Shown: positions 1-6,670 of the stretch, piece by piece
Position numbering within the stretch: the first letter of the stretch is position 1
Layout: each line of letters opens with the position of its first letter
Assembly: GCA_002256685.1 (NCBI GenBank)
Contig: NQJH01000028.1
Coordinates: 1-19,536, forward strand
Direction of reading: 5' to 3'
DNA length: 19,536 nucleotides
From: Methylococcaceae bacterium NSP1-2
GTDB taxonomy: Bacteria; Pseudomonadota; Gammaproteobacteria; Methylococcales; Methylomonadaceae
Program-made: the position numbers and the translations under genes
Notes under the pieces: model-generated
The model's database searches: none
The model's input: only the letters and a program-made list of their open reading frames with translations
What the model was told of the DNA's origin: nothing

Positions 1-2
1 TA

Positions 3-101
3 CAAGATCAAAACCAGTTAGCCCAAACTCAGACGGCTACTGCAACCAGCTTAGTCGCGGTTTATAAAGCCTTAGGCGGGGGCTGGGAAACGCATAATTA
101 A
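3..101 (+). CDS. C-terminal tail of NodT/OprM-type RND efflux outer-membrane protein (partial)
   Basis: The frame starting at base 3 is open from the window edge to TAA at 99-101 and encodes 32 residues ending in ATSLVAVYKALGGGWETHN. The pattern of a small-residue helix followed by YKALGGGW is the usual C-terminal end of NodT/OprM outer-membrane efflux proteins, the TolC-like partners of RND pumps. Only this tail is visible, so the pump partners and substrate are unknown. The gene converges on bpt, and the two stop codons overlap within the TTAA at 98-101, leaving no room for a terminator between them. The call rests on a short motif. Confidence 0.6.
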   Translation, partial: QDQNQLAQTQTATATSLVAVYKALGGGWETHN

Positions 102-796
102 GCTAATTCCTGCCATTGCTTATCACGCAATATCTGCAATGGTTGATAATTACTTTTATACGCCATTTTTTGACAGGCTTGAATCCAAAAACCAAGATAT
201 AAAAATTCTTTTTGTTGCCGTTTTGCTTGTTCAATTTGCCACAATACCGCGTACACACCCAAACTGTAATTAGAAAATTGAGGATCAAAAAACGTGTAAA
301 CTGCTGATAACGCATTATCTAATTGATCTACGACAGCAATACCGGCTAATTCATTGTTAATTGAAAATTCAACAAACACGGTATCGCACCACGAACTACT
401 GAGAAAACTAATGTAATCGCTGGGACTAGCTTCCGCCATATCACCCCCCGTATGGCGTGTCTGTTGATAACGTAAATACAGCTCGTAATGGGCTAGTTCA
501 AAGCGGGCGGGTTTAATAACTACTTTGGTCTGGCTATTTTTTTGTAGACACCGCAGTTGGCTACGATTGGCTTTGAATTGCTTGACGGCAAGTCTTGCTG
601 GAATACACGCCGCGCAATGTGGGCAATGCGGTATATACACTTCATCACCGCTACGACGAAAACCTTGTTTAATCAGTTGCCCATAAATCGATGTGCTGAG
701 TGGGTATGATGGATGCACAAAAATGGACTGACTTTGTTGGTCATCGAGATAGCTACAAGGATGAAGTTGAGTTAAAACCAGTGGAATAGAATTCAT
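98..796 (-). CDS. bpt: Aspartate/glutamate leucyltransferase (Bpt family, arginyl-tRNA-protein transferase fold)
   Basis: The protein transfers Leu from Leu-tRNA to N-terminal Asp or Glu, marking proteins for ClpS/ClpAP degradation (family knowledge). With the start used here it has 232 residues. Visible family motifs are PCSYL (residues 13-17), GFRRSG (45-50), the Cys-rich PHCPHCAAC (57-64), an RHTGGDM block (about 114-120), LSAVYTFFDP (163-172), SLGVYAVLWQIE (178-189) and YLGFWIQACQKMAYK (200-214). The ATG at 796 overlaps the aat stop as ATGA, a translational-coupling layout. A longer reading from TTG at 808 would add MAAL but overlaps aat further and is less likely. It forms an operon with aat, so both leucylation branches of the N-degron pathway are made together. 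No residue looks aberrant. Confidence 0.93.
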   Translation of the reverse strand: MNSIPLVLTQLHPCSYLDDQQSQSIFVHPSYPLSTSIYGQLIKQGFRRSGDEVYIPHCPHCAACIPARLAVKQFKANRSQLRCLQKNSQTKVVIKPARFELAHYELYLRYQQTRHTGGDMAEASPSDYISFLSSSWCDTVFVEFSINNELAGIAVVDQLDNALSAVYTFFDPQFSNYSLGVYAVLWQIEQAKRQQKEFLYLGFWIQACQKMAYKSNYQPLQILRDKQWQELA

Positions 797-1488
797 AAGT
801 GCTGCCAAGCGGATTCATTAACAGGGAGGTCACAATATTGTTCAAGGTGCTTTACAAACGTGCAGCGGTCTATCTCTTCAGCCCCTAAACTTTGCAAATG
901 ATTGGTGTGTACCTGACAATCAATGAGTTGATAATGCCAGATTTTAAGCTGTTCAACCAAGCTAACAAACGCAACTTTAGAGGCATCGGTTTTGGTGTGA
1001 AACATGGATTCGCCAAAAAATACTTGTCCTAATGCCACGCCATACAAGCCACCGACTAATTCATCGTTAAACCACACCTCTACCGAATGCGCGTAACCTC
1101 GTTCATGTAGCTCAATATAGGCTTGGTTGATGTCGGTGGTTATCCAGGTTCCTGCCTCATCTTTGCGCGGCTCTGCACACGCGGCGATGACTTGCGCAAA
1201 GGCTTTATCAAAACTGACGGTAAACACATTCTTACGCAACGTTTTAGCAAGACTACGCGATACGATGAGTTTGTCTGGAAACAGCACTAAACGCGGATCA
1301 GGCGACCACCATAAAATAGGTTCATCAGGATTGTACCAAGGGAAAATACCGCGTCGATACGCATTGAGTAGCCGCTCGGTGGATAAGCAACCACCAACTG
1401 CTAATAAGCCATCGGGTTCACGCAAGGCTTTATACAACGGCGGAAATGCTTGTGCGGGATTATTGGGGTCAAGGAGTGTCAGTCGCAT
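793..1488 (-). CDS. aat: Leucyl/phenylalanyl-tRNA--protein transferase
   Basis: Aat transfers Leu or Phe from aminoacyl-tRNA to N-terminal Lys or Arg, creating a primary N-degron for ClpS/ClpAP in the cytoplasm (family knowledge). The 231-residue protein is close to the usual length. It shows the N-terminal FPP...EPDGLLAVGGCLS block, RRGIFPWY, WWSPDPRLVLFP, TWITTDI..AY..LHERGYAHSVE, GGLYGVALGQVFFGESMF, and LIDCQVHTNHLQSLGAEEIDR. The start is ATG at 1486-1488; no clear Shine-Dalgarno precedes it. Its TGA overlaps the bpt start as ATGA. The 159 bp upstream, towards trxB, hold the four-hairpin cluster, so aat may have its own promoter or be read through from trxB. Confidence 0.96.
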   Translation of the reverse strand: MRLTLLDPNNPAQAFPPLYKALREPDGLLAVGGCLSTERLLNAYRRGIFPWYNPDEPILWWSPDPRLVLFPDKLIVSRSLAKTLRKNVFTVSFDKAFAQVIAACAEPRKDEAGTWITTDINQAYIELHERGYAHSVEVWFNDELVGGLYGVALGQVFFGESMFHTKTDASKVAFVSLVEQLKIWHYQLIDCQVHTNHLQSLGAEEIDRCTFVKHLEQYCDLPVNESAWQHL

Positions 1489-1513
1489 GGTTTTTTAATG
1501 GGTAATTTTCTCG

Positions 1514-1608
1514 TTCCCACGCGAGGCGTGGGAAGGCAGTTTCAACGCGCTGCGTTGAATAGTAGACCGCAGCGCGGTCTGTATGAATTCCCACGCAGCG
1601 CGTGGGAA
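1514..1608. repeat. Cluster of four perfect trinucleotide-loop hairpins
   Basis: Four back-to-back inverted repeats lie within 95 bp. H1 has arms TTCCCACGC at 1514-1522 and 1526-1534 with loop GAG. H2 has arms TTCAACGC at 1541-1548 and 1552-1559 with loop GCT. H3 has arms AGACCGC at 1564-1570 and 1574-1580 with loop AGC. H4 has arms TTCCCACGC at 1588-1596 and 1600-1608 with loop AGC. Every stem is perfect, every loop is 3 nt, and all share the core CGC-NNN-GCG while the outer arms vary. H1 and H4 have the same arms. The cluster lies between the trxB 3' end and aat. No T-tract follows any stem on either strand, so they do not look like simple intrinsic terminators. They are probably a dispersed palindromic intergenic element. 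Confidence 0.85.
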
Positions 1609-1647
1609 CTAGGTAAAAACACCGTGTGCATATAAAATTAAAAGGTA

Positions 1648-2601
1648 TTACACCAATTCATCAAGGAATTTTTCAGCATCTAACGCCGCCATACAACCAG
1701 CACCCGCTGAAGTAATGGCTTGTTTGTAAACCGAATCCATCACATCCCCTGCGGCAAAAACACCTGCAACGCTAGTCGCAGTCGCATTGCCATGAATACC
1801 ACTGTTTACTTTAATATAGCCGTGATCCATGTCTAACTGACCTTCAAAAATCGAGGTGTTAGGGGTGTGACCGATAGCAATAAATACGCCGTGAACATCG
1901 AGTTCTTTAGTCGAACCGTTTTGCGTGTTTTTAATGCGTAAGCCTGTTACGCCCATGTCATCACCTAGCACTTCATCCAATTGATAGTTCCATTCAATTT
2001 CGACGTTACCGCTTTTGGATTTTTCAATCAGTTTGTCAGACAGAATTTTCTCAGAACGGAATTTATCGCGGCGATGTACGATGGTGACTTTGGAGGCGAT
2101 ATTGGCTAAATACAAGGCTTCTTCAACCGCTGTATTTCCGCCACCGATAACGGCGACAGGTTTATTACGGTAGAAAAAACCATCACAAGTGGCACACGCA
2201 GACACGCCTTTGCCTTTAAATGCTTCTTCAGAATCTAAGCCTAAATAACGCGCAGATGCACCGGTGGCAATAATCAACGCGTCACAAGTATAAGTGTCTG
2301 AATCGCCAGTTAAGGTAAACGGACGGCTGGATAAATCTGCGGTGTGTATGTGATCGAAAATAATTTCAGTATTAAAACGCTCAGCGTGTAGGCGCATTCT
2401 TTCCATTAAATCGGGACCTTGTAAGCCTTCGACATCACCCGGCCAGTTATCGACTTCGGTGGTGGTGGTTAATTGACCGCCTTGTTGTATTCCTGTAATC
2501 ATCACAGGATTAAGATTAGCCCGCGCCGCATAAACAGCGGCGGTGTAACCCGCAGGCCCTGAACCTAGAATTAATAAACGGCAGTGTTTGGTGTTACTCA
2601 T
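1648..2601 (-). CDS. trxB: Thioredoxin-disulfide reductase
   Basis: This FAD enzyme uses NADPH to reduce thioredoxin in the cytoplasm. The 317-residue length is standard for the low-Mr bacterial form. It shows the N-terminal FAD dinucleotide fold GSGPAGYTAA (13-22), GGQLTTTTEVDNWPG (41-55), the redox-active CATC at 136-139 followed by DGFF, the NADPH-binding GGGNTAVEEA (about 153-162), HRRDKFR, and the C-terminal FAD motif GVFAAGDVMD. The catalytic disulfide is intact, unlike that of the related flavoprotein at 6671-8122. The start is ATG at 2599-2601 with an AGAGGA ribosome site about 8 nt upstream. It appears to stand alone, with palindromic spacers on both sides. Confidence 0.97.
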   Translation of the reverse strand: MSNTKHCRLLILGSGPAGYTAAVYAARANLNPVMITGIQQGGQLTTTTEVDNWPGDVEGLQGPDLMERMRLHAERFNTEIIFDHIHTADLSSRPFTLTGDSDTYTCDALIIATGASARYLGLDSEEAFKGKGVSACATCDGFFYRNKPVAVIGGGNTAVEEALYLANIASKVTIVHRRDKFRSEKILSDKLIEKSKSGNVEIEWNYQLDEVLGDDMGVTGLRIKNTQNGSTKELDVHGVFIAIGHTPNTSIFEGQLDMDHGYIKVNSGIHGNATATSVAGVFAAGDVMDSVYKQAITSAGAGCMAALDAEKFLDELV

Positions 2602-2644
2602 TAAGGAAATCCTCTGTAGTTGTCAGTTGAGGGTGAGCTTTGCA

Positions 2645-2680
2645 AACCCCAACAAAAATGGCGTGTGATGTGTTGGGGTT
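2645..2680. repeat. 10-bp perfect inverted repeat upstream of trxB
   Basis: AACCCCAACA at 2645-2654 is the exact reverse complement of TGTTGGGGTT at 2671-2680, with a 16-nt spacer. The sequence continues as TAGGTACGAACTCCAACCTAC (split here: TAGGTACGAAC, then TCCAACCTAC) to about 2700. The wording resembles GTTGGGTT...CCAACCTAC dispersed intergenic elements that I associate with filamentous sulfur bacteria and cyanobacteria; that resemblance is from memory. It lies between the mtaD 3' end and trxB, so it could sit in the trxB leader. Confidence 0.6.
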
Positions 2681-2740
2681 AGGTACGAACTCCAACCTAC
2701 AATGCGTGAATTATGGCGGCAAACCCGCATTTGGTAAACG

Positions 2741-4054
2741 TTATTTTTCTGCTAAGCGTTGTTGCCAGATGGCGATTTTTACCTGTAGTTCGGTTAAATT
2801 AACCGTAGTCAATTGACGATTATGTAATAAACGTTTACCTGCCACCCATACATCAGTGACTTGCTGGCGACTCGCGGAATACACAATGTGGGATAAAGGA
2901 TCATATAAAGGCTGGGTTTCGAGTGTATTCAAATCAATAGCAATAACATCGGCAGCTTTGCCAATACGCAATGAACCAATTTCATCTGCTAAGCCTAAGG
3001 CTTTCGCGCCGTTAATGGTTGCCATGCGTAACACAGTCATAGCAGACACCGCACTGGCATCCTGCGCGACCGCTTTACCTAATAACGCCGCTGTGCGCAT
3101 TTCGCCAAACATATCCAAATCATTATTACTCGCCGCGCCATCGGTGCCTAAAGCGACATTAATCCCAGCATCTAAACATTTAGCAACTGGGCAGAAGCCA
3201 CTGGCAAGTTTTAAATTAGATTCAGGGCAATGCACGATGTGTGCGCCTACTTCGGCTAACAGTATGATTTCTTCATCGGTTAATTGCGTAGCATGAACGG
3301 CAACTAAAGACGCATTGACTAAACCTAATTCTTGCAACCGTTGTAAAGGACGCTTGCCTGTGTGTTCCAGTGCTTGTTCGATTTCATACAGGGTTTCATG
3401 AACATGAATGTGAACAGGGCGTTGCAATTGCTGTGCATATTGACCAGTTTTTTGCAACGGTGCATCGGAGATTGTGTAAGGTGCGTGCGGTGCAAATGCG
3501 GTATTGCATAAACTTGAATCACGCAGTTGTTCATGTAGGGTTAAGCCTTTGCTGAGATACTCATCACTGTCTTTTGCCCAGACGCTAGGAAAATCAATGA
3601 CAATCAGCCCTACCGTGGCGCGGATGCCCGCCTGTTGTGCTTGTTGCGCAGTGATGTCAGGGAAAAAATACATATCGTTAAAACAGGTCGTACCGCCGCG
3701 TAGCATTTCCGCAATCGCTAAATCAGTACCGTCTTTAACAAATTCCTCACTCATCCATTTCTGTTCTAATGGCCAGATATGATTTTGTAACCACTCCATT
3801 AAGGGTAAATCATCGGCAATACCACACATTAAATTCATCGCGGCGTGAGTGTGGCTATTGATAAGTCCGGGCAATAAGACGTGATTTTCTAAGGTCTCGA
3901 CGGTCGTACCTTGATAGCGTTGTTTAGCCAATTCAGTGGGCAATAAATCAATAATTCTGCCGTCATGAATAACTAAGCTGTGGTGTTTGAGTGTATCGAA
4001 TGGCGGTTCTACGGGTATAATCCAGCCAGCGTGTATAAGTATATCAACTATCAT
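2741..4054 (-). CDS. mtaD: 5-methylthioadenosine/S-adenosylhomocysteine deaminase (TRZ/ATZ amidohydrolase)
   Basis: The protein is a metal-dependent cytosolic amidohydrolase that most likely deaminates methylthioadenosine and S-adenosylhomocysteine. In 437 residues it shows the metal motif GLINSHTHAAMN (His68 and His70), HIHVHET, VAVHATQLTDEE, VHCPESNLKLASG and the C-terminal metal Asp in ALGTDGAASNNDLDMFGE. The start is ATG at 4052-4054, with AGGA about 8 nt upstream. It is divergent from mtnA with a 61-nt gap, and that pairing supports a methylthioadenosine role over other TRZ/ATZ activities such as cytosine or guanine deamination. In this branch MTA becomes methylthioinosine before phosphorolysis (family knowledge). 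The phosphorylase and the later salvage steps are not in this window. Confidence 0.88.
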   Translation of the reverse strand: MIVDILIHAGWIIPVEPPFDTLKHHSLVIHDGRIIDLLPTELAKQRYQGTTVETLENHVLLPGLINSHTHAAMNLMCGIADDLPLMEWLQNHIWPLEQKWMSEEFVKDGTDLAIAEMLRGGTTCFNDMYFFPDITAQQAQQAGIRATVGLIVIDFPSVWAKDSDEYLSKGLTLHEQLRDSSLCNTAFAPHAPYTISDAPLQKTGQYAQQLQRPVHIHVHETLYEIEQALEHTGKRPLQRLQELGLVNASLVAVHATQLTDEEIILLAEVGAHIVHCPESNLKLASGFCPVAKCLDAGINVALGTDGAASNNDLDMFGEMRTAALLGKAVAQDASAVSAMTVLRMATINGAKALGLADEIGSLRIGKAADVIAIDLNTLETQPLYDPLSHIVYSASRQQVTDVWVAGKRLLHNRQLTTVNLTELQVKIAIWQQRLAEK

Positions 4055-4115
4055 GGTGAGTTCCTGTGGTTAGTTGTAGTGATTATAACTTTTTAATATT
4101 AGGTTTAAATAAACA

Positions 4116-5150
4116 ATGACAAAACAACATAAAGAAACTGTACAAGCCTTGCAATGGACAGGTGACGCGCTGAAAGTATTAGATCAGCGACGCTTGCCTG
4201 AACACATTATTTATGACGATTGCAAAGATGCGGCTGAGGTCGCAAAAGCCATTACCAGTATGCGTGTGCGTGGTGCACCTGCGATTGGTATTGCTGCCGC
4301 TTATGGTGTCGTATTATCGGTGCGCAAACATTATGCGCAATCTAATCACTGGCGACAAAAGGTGGTTGCCGATATTGATTTACTGGGAAAATCCAGACCC
4401 ACTGCGGTGAATTTATTTTGGGCATTGGATCAAATGAAGGCAACTTTAAGCCAACAATCGACTAATCCGTTAGCGGCAATTTTAGCCTGTGCAGAAAAAA
4501 TTCATGCCGAAGATATTGCTGCTAATCACAAAATGGGTGAATTAGGGGCTGATTTATTGACTGGCTCTAAAGGCGTATTAACACACTGTAACACGGGCGC
4601 GTTAGCGACAGGCGGTTATGGGACGGCGTTAGGCGTAATTCGTAGCAGTTATCGCCGACAACCCCTGAGCGTCTATGCGGGCGAAACCCGTCCTTGGTTG
4701 CAAGGAGCGAGATTAACCGCATGGGAATTAGCACAAGAAAATATTCCCGTCACATTAATTGTCGATTCAGCCGCCGCGTGGCTGATGAAAACAGGGGCGA
4801 TTGATTGGGTAATCGTCGGAGCAGATCGCATTACTGCGAATGGTGATGTGGCTAATAAAATTGGTACTTATGCGTTAGCGGTACTGGCACAACAACATGA
4901 TGTTAAATTGATGGTAGTGGCACCGACCACCACAATAGATTGGGGCATTAATCAAGGCGACCAAATAAAAATCGAAGAACGTGACCCGCGTGAACTATTA
5001 CCCGATTGCTACCTTGAAGACGATTCTATCGTCAGTGCGTGGAATCCTGTATTTGATGTTACGCCTGTGGAACTGATTAGCGCGATAGTCACAGAACGCG
5101 GCGTGATTCTAAATCCAGCAACAGGGCAAGGGCTGAGGGCATTAAAATGA
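4116..5150 (+). CDS. mtnA: S-methyl-5-thioribose-1-phosphate isomerase
   Basis: MtnA converts methylthioribose-1-phosphate to methylthioribulose-1-phosphate in methionine salvage; related enzymes can also act on 5-deoxyribose-1-phosphate. In 344 residues it shows MRVRGAPAIGIAAAYG (about 49-64), TAVNLFWALDQM (96-107), the catalytic Cys in THCNTGALAT (Cys158), YAGETRPWLQGARLTAWEL, and the catalytic Asp in GADRITANGDVANKIGT (Asp237), followed by NPVFDVTP. The start is ATG at 4116; only a weak AGG lies upstream. Its TGA overlaps the next start as ATGA at 5147-5150, so the CysZ-like protein is translationally coupled. No residues look abnormal. Confidence 0.95.
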   Translation: MTKQHKETVQALQWTGDALKVLDQRRLPEHIIYDDCKDAAEVAKAITSMRVRGAPAIGIAAAYGVVLSVRKHYAQSNHWRQKVVADIDLLGKSRPTAVNLFWALDQMKATLSQQSTNPLAAILACAEKIHAEDIAANHKMGELGADLLTGSKGVLTHCNTGALATGGYGTALGVIRSSYRRQPLSVYAGETRPWLQGARLTAWELAQENIPVTLIVDSAAAWLMKTGAIDWVIVGADRITANGDVANKIGTYALAVLAQQHDVKLMVVAPTTTIDWGINQGDQIKIEERDPRELLPDCYLEDDSIVSAWNPVFDVTPVELISAIVTERGVILNPATGQGLRALK

Positions 5151-5905
5151 TCCTGATTAAAAAAGCCAATAATCCACTGATTGCGACCGGCTTTTTATTC
5201 AAAGGACTGAAATTATTGACTAACCCTAAGCTGCGAGCTTTCATTCTGATTCCGATTTTAATCAATATCGTGCTGTATAGCGTGGCATTAGCTTTGGGTT
5301 ATTACTATGTCGATGAACTGATTACGCAAGCGATTCCAGACTGGTTACATTGGTTGAGTTGGATATTATGGCCGTTATTTTTTATTGGCTTTTTTGTGAT
5401 CAGTTTTTTTAGCTTTACGGTGTTAGCGAATCTGATTGCCTCGCCGTTTTATGGGCTATTAGCGGCAAGAACGCAATCACTCATCAGCGGTGACGCGCAA
5501 ATTGTTGAACAACCCATATCTCAAGTGTTGATTGCGGAATCAAAGCGCGTGCTGTACATCATCACGCGGATGTTGCCGTTGTTGATTTTATTTCTGATTC
5601 CGGTCATTAATGTCATCGCCTCGTTTGTGCTGGCAGTATTTGGCGCGTGGTGTTTAGCCATGGAATATCTAGCCTACCCGTTGGAAAATGAAGGCTTGCT
5701 ATTCGTTGAGCAAAAGCAGTTACTTAAAAGTGTGCGATTAGGGGCGTTAAGTTTTGGCGGTGTCACTATGCTAGGCTTAACACTCCCCGTGTTAAATATC
5801 ATCATCGGTCCTGCGGCAGTCATTGGTGCAACACTGTATCTTTATGAGATGCGTGAAAAGCCAGAAGAAGAGCAAGAAATTAGCACCGAAGCCGTACAAC
5901 AATAA
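5147..5905 (+). CDS. cysZ: CysZ/EI24-family integral membrane protein
   Basis: The protein has 252 residues, matching the usual CysZ length of about 250. It begins with an N-terminal GFLFKGLKLLTNPKLRAFILIP block typical of the EI24/CysZ family (split: GFLFKGLKLLTNPKLR, AFILIP). Hydrophobic segments lie near residues 27-50, 67-95, 140-170 and 197-222. SPFYGLLAARTQ follows the second segment, and LAMEYLAYPLENEG ends the third, both as in the family. CysZ proteins take up sulfate for cysteine synthesis, but no sulfate-assimilation gene is adjacent. Coupling to mtnA by an ATGA overlap suggests at most a loose sulfur-metabolism link. Family membership is firm; sulfate transport is inferred. Confidence 0.82.
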   Translation: MILIKKANNPLIATGFLFKGLKLLTNPKLRAFILIPILINIVLYSVALALGYYYVDELITQAIPDWLHWLSWILWPLFFIGFFVISFFSFTVLANLIASPFYGLLAARTQSLISGDAQIVEQPISQVLIAESKRVLYIITRMLPLLILFLIPVINVIASFVLAVFGAWCLAMEYLAYPLENEGLLFVEQKQLLKSVRLGALSFGGVTMLGLTLPVLNIIIGPAAVIGATLYLYEMREKPEEEQEISTEAVQQ

Positions 5906-5910
5906 TCATT

Positions 5911-5941
5911 GTAGAGTGGACAGGTTTTTTGCCCACCCTAC
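5911..5941. terminator. Near-perfect inverted repeat between convergent genes
   Basis: GTAGAGTGG at 5911-5919 pairs with CCACCCTAC at 5933-5941, with one A-C mismatch and a 13-nt loop that includes TTTTTT. It fills the 39-nt gap between the cysZ-like stop (5905) and the thpR stop (5945). Position suggests a shared terminator for the two convergent genes, but the T-run is in the loop rather than after the stem. It may equally be another dispersed palindromic element, a GTAGGGTGGGC type that I know from memory. Confidence 0.45.
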
Positions 5942-5944
5942 CAA

Positions 5945-6451
5945 TTATTCTGCTTGATTGGGCAATGGCTGCACCAACTGCCAAAACTGTAAAGGTTGAT
6001 AAACGACACCAGCGGGGGAGCTAATCGATTCCATCAACGCAAATTGGTTGGCATCCCAGATTATTGGTTTGAAAACTGCCGTTGGCTGCTCGCGAATATG
6101 ACGGGCGAGGGTCAGATGAGGACAATACGGGCGGGTGTCGAGTTTTATATTCAAAGCAGCAAGCAGTGTTGATAAATGTGTCACTAAATTGGCTGCGGCT
6201 AATTCTGGTTGTGAGCAAGTTAAGCACAATACCTTTGCCTTACGCCAATATTCTAGTTGATCAAATACAAGGCTGATGGTTGGCATTCTGACGGGCATTG
6301 TAATATCTATAATTTTTGGTACAAGTTCGTCCTCGACAGGACCAATGAAGGCTAAGGTTTGCCGAGACGAAAGGGGTAACGCAGTGCTGATTTGTTGGAG
6401 TGCTTGTCTGGTGTTGTCATCAGGCAATAAGGCAAAAAATAATCGGCTCAT
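5945..6451 (-). CDS. thpR: ThpR-like RNA 2',3'-cyclic phosphodiesterase (2H family) with altered first motif
   Basis: The 168-residue protein belongs to the 2H phosphoesterase superfamily (bacterial '2'-5' RNA ligase', ThpR), which opens 2',3'-cyclic phosphates on RNA ends using two His-x-Thr motifs. The N-terminal RLFFALLP (3-10) and the second motif PHLTLARH (His112-x-Thr114) are clear. The first motif reads SSRQTLAFIG: the Thr and the LAFIG strand are kept, but the His position is Arg30 (CGG, 6362-6364). The segment before it is about ten residues shorter than in E. coli ThpR as I recall it. The start is ATG at 6449-6451 with a GAGGGA ribosome site. Family membership is good; activity is doubtful because one of the two catalytic His residues is missing. 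Confidence 0.8.
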   Translation of the reverse strand: MSRLFFALLPDDNTRQALQQISTALPLSSRQTLAFIGPVEDELVPKIIDITMPVRMPTISLVFDQLEYWRKAKVLCLTCSQPELAAANLVTHLSTLLAALNIKLDTRPYCPHLTLARHIREQPTAVFKPIIWDANQFALMESISSPAGVVYQPLQFWQLVQPLPNQAE

Positions 6452-6533
6452 TTCATTCCCTCAATGATTCTAAAAATACGATTTGCATTATTTCCGCGCT
6501 ACTGTGTCACTGCGGATGAGTTTATTTTCACGG

Positions 6534-6551
6534 CAATAGCTAAAGCTATTG
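6534..6551. repeat. 8-bp perfect hairpin in the thpR-lpdA spacer
   Basis: CAATAGCT at 6534-6541 pairs exactly with AGCTATTG at 6544-6551 around a 2-nt loop. It lies in the 219-nt gap 6452-6670, in which I see no gene. No T-run follows it on either strand. Its role is unknown. Confidence 0.55.
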
Positions 6552-6627
6552 GACTCCGGTTGTTGCTTAAATTAATGGCAGTGATGCGAGTGTGTAGAAA
6601 TTATAAGCTGTGTGAGCAGTTTTGAGC

Positions 6628-6661
6628 ATCGGAGTTCAAAAACACGTTTTTGAACTCCGAT
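6628..6661 (-). terminator. 16-bp perfect hairpin just downstream of lpdA
   Basis: ATCGGAGTTCAAAAAC at 6628-6643 is the exact reverse complement of GTTTTTGAACTCCGAT at 6646-6661, leaving a 2-nt loop. It starts 9 nt beyond the lpdA stop, where the end of the sucA-sucB-lpdA transcript is expected. On the minus strand no T-run follows the stem; on the plus strand TTTTT (6661-6665) does. It could protect or end the operon mRNA, or be an inserted palindromic element. The structure is certain; the function is inferred. Confidence 0.5.
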
Positions 6662-6670
6662 TTTTGTAAG

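Noticed and set aside
1450..1635. 61-codon open frame on the plus strand
   Set aside because: It runs through the aat start and the hairpin cluster, has no family features, and is a chance frame over palindromic DNA.
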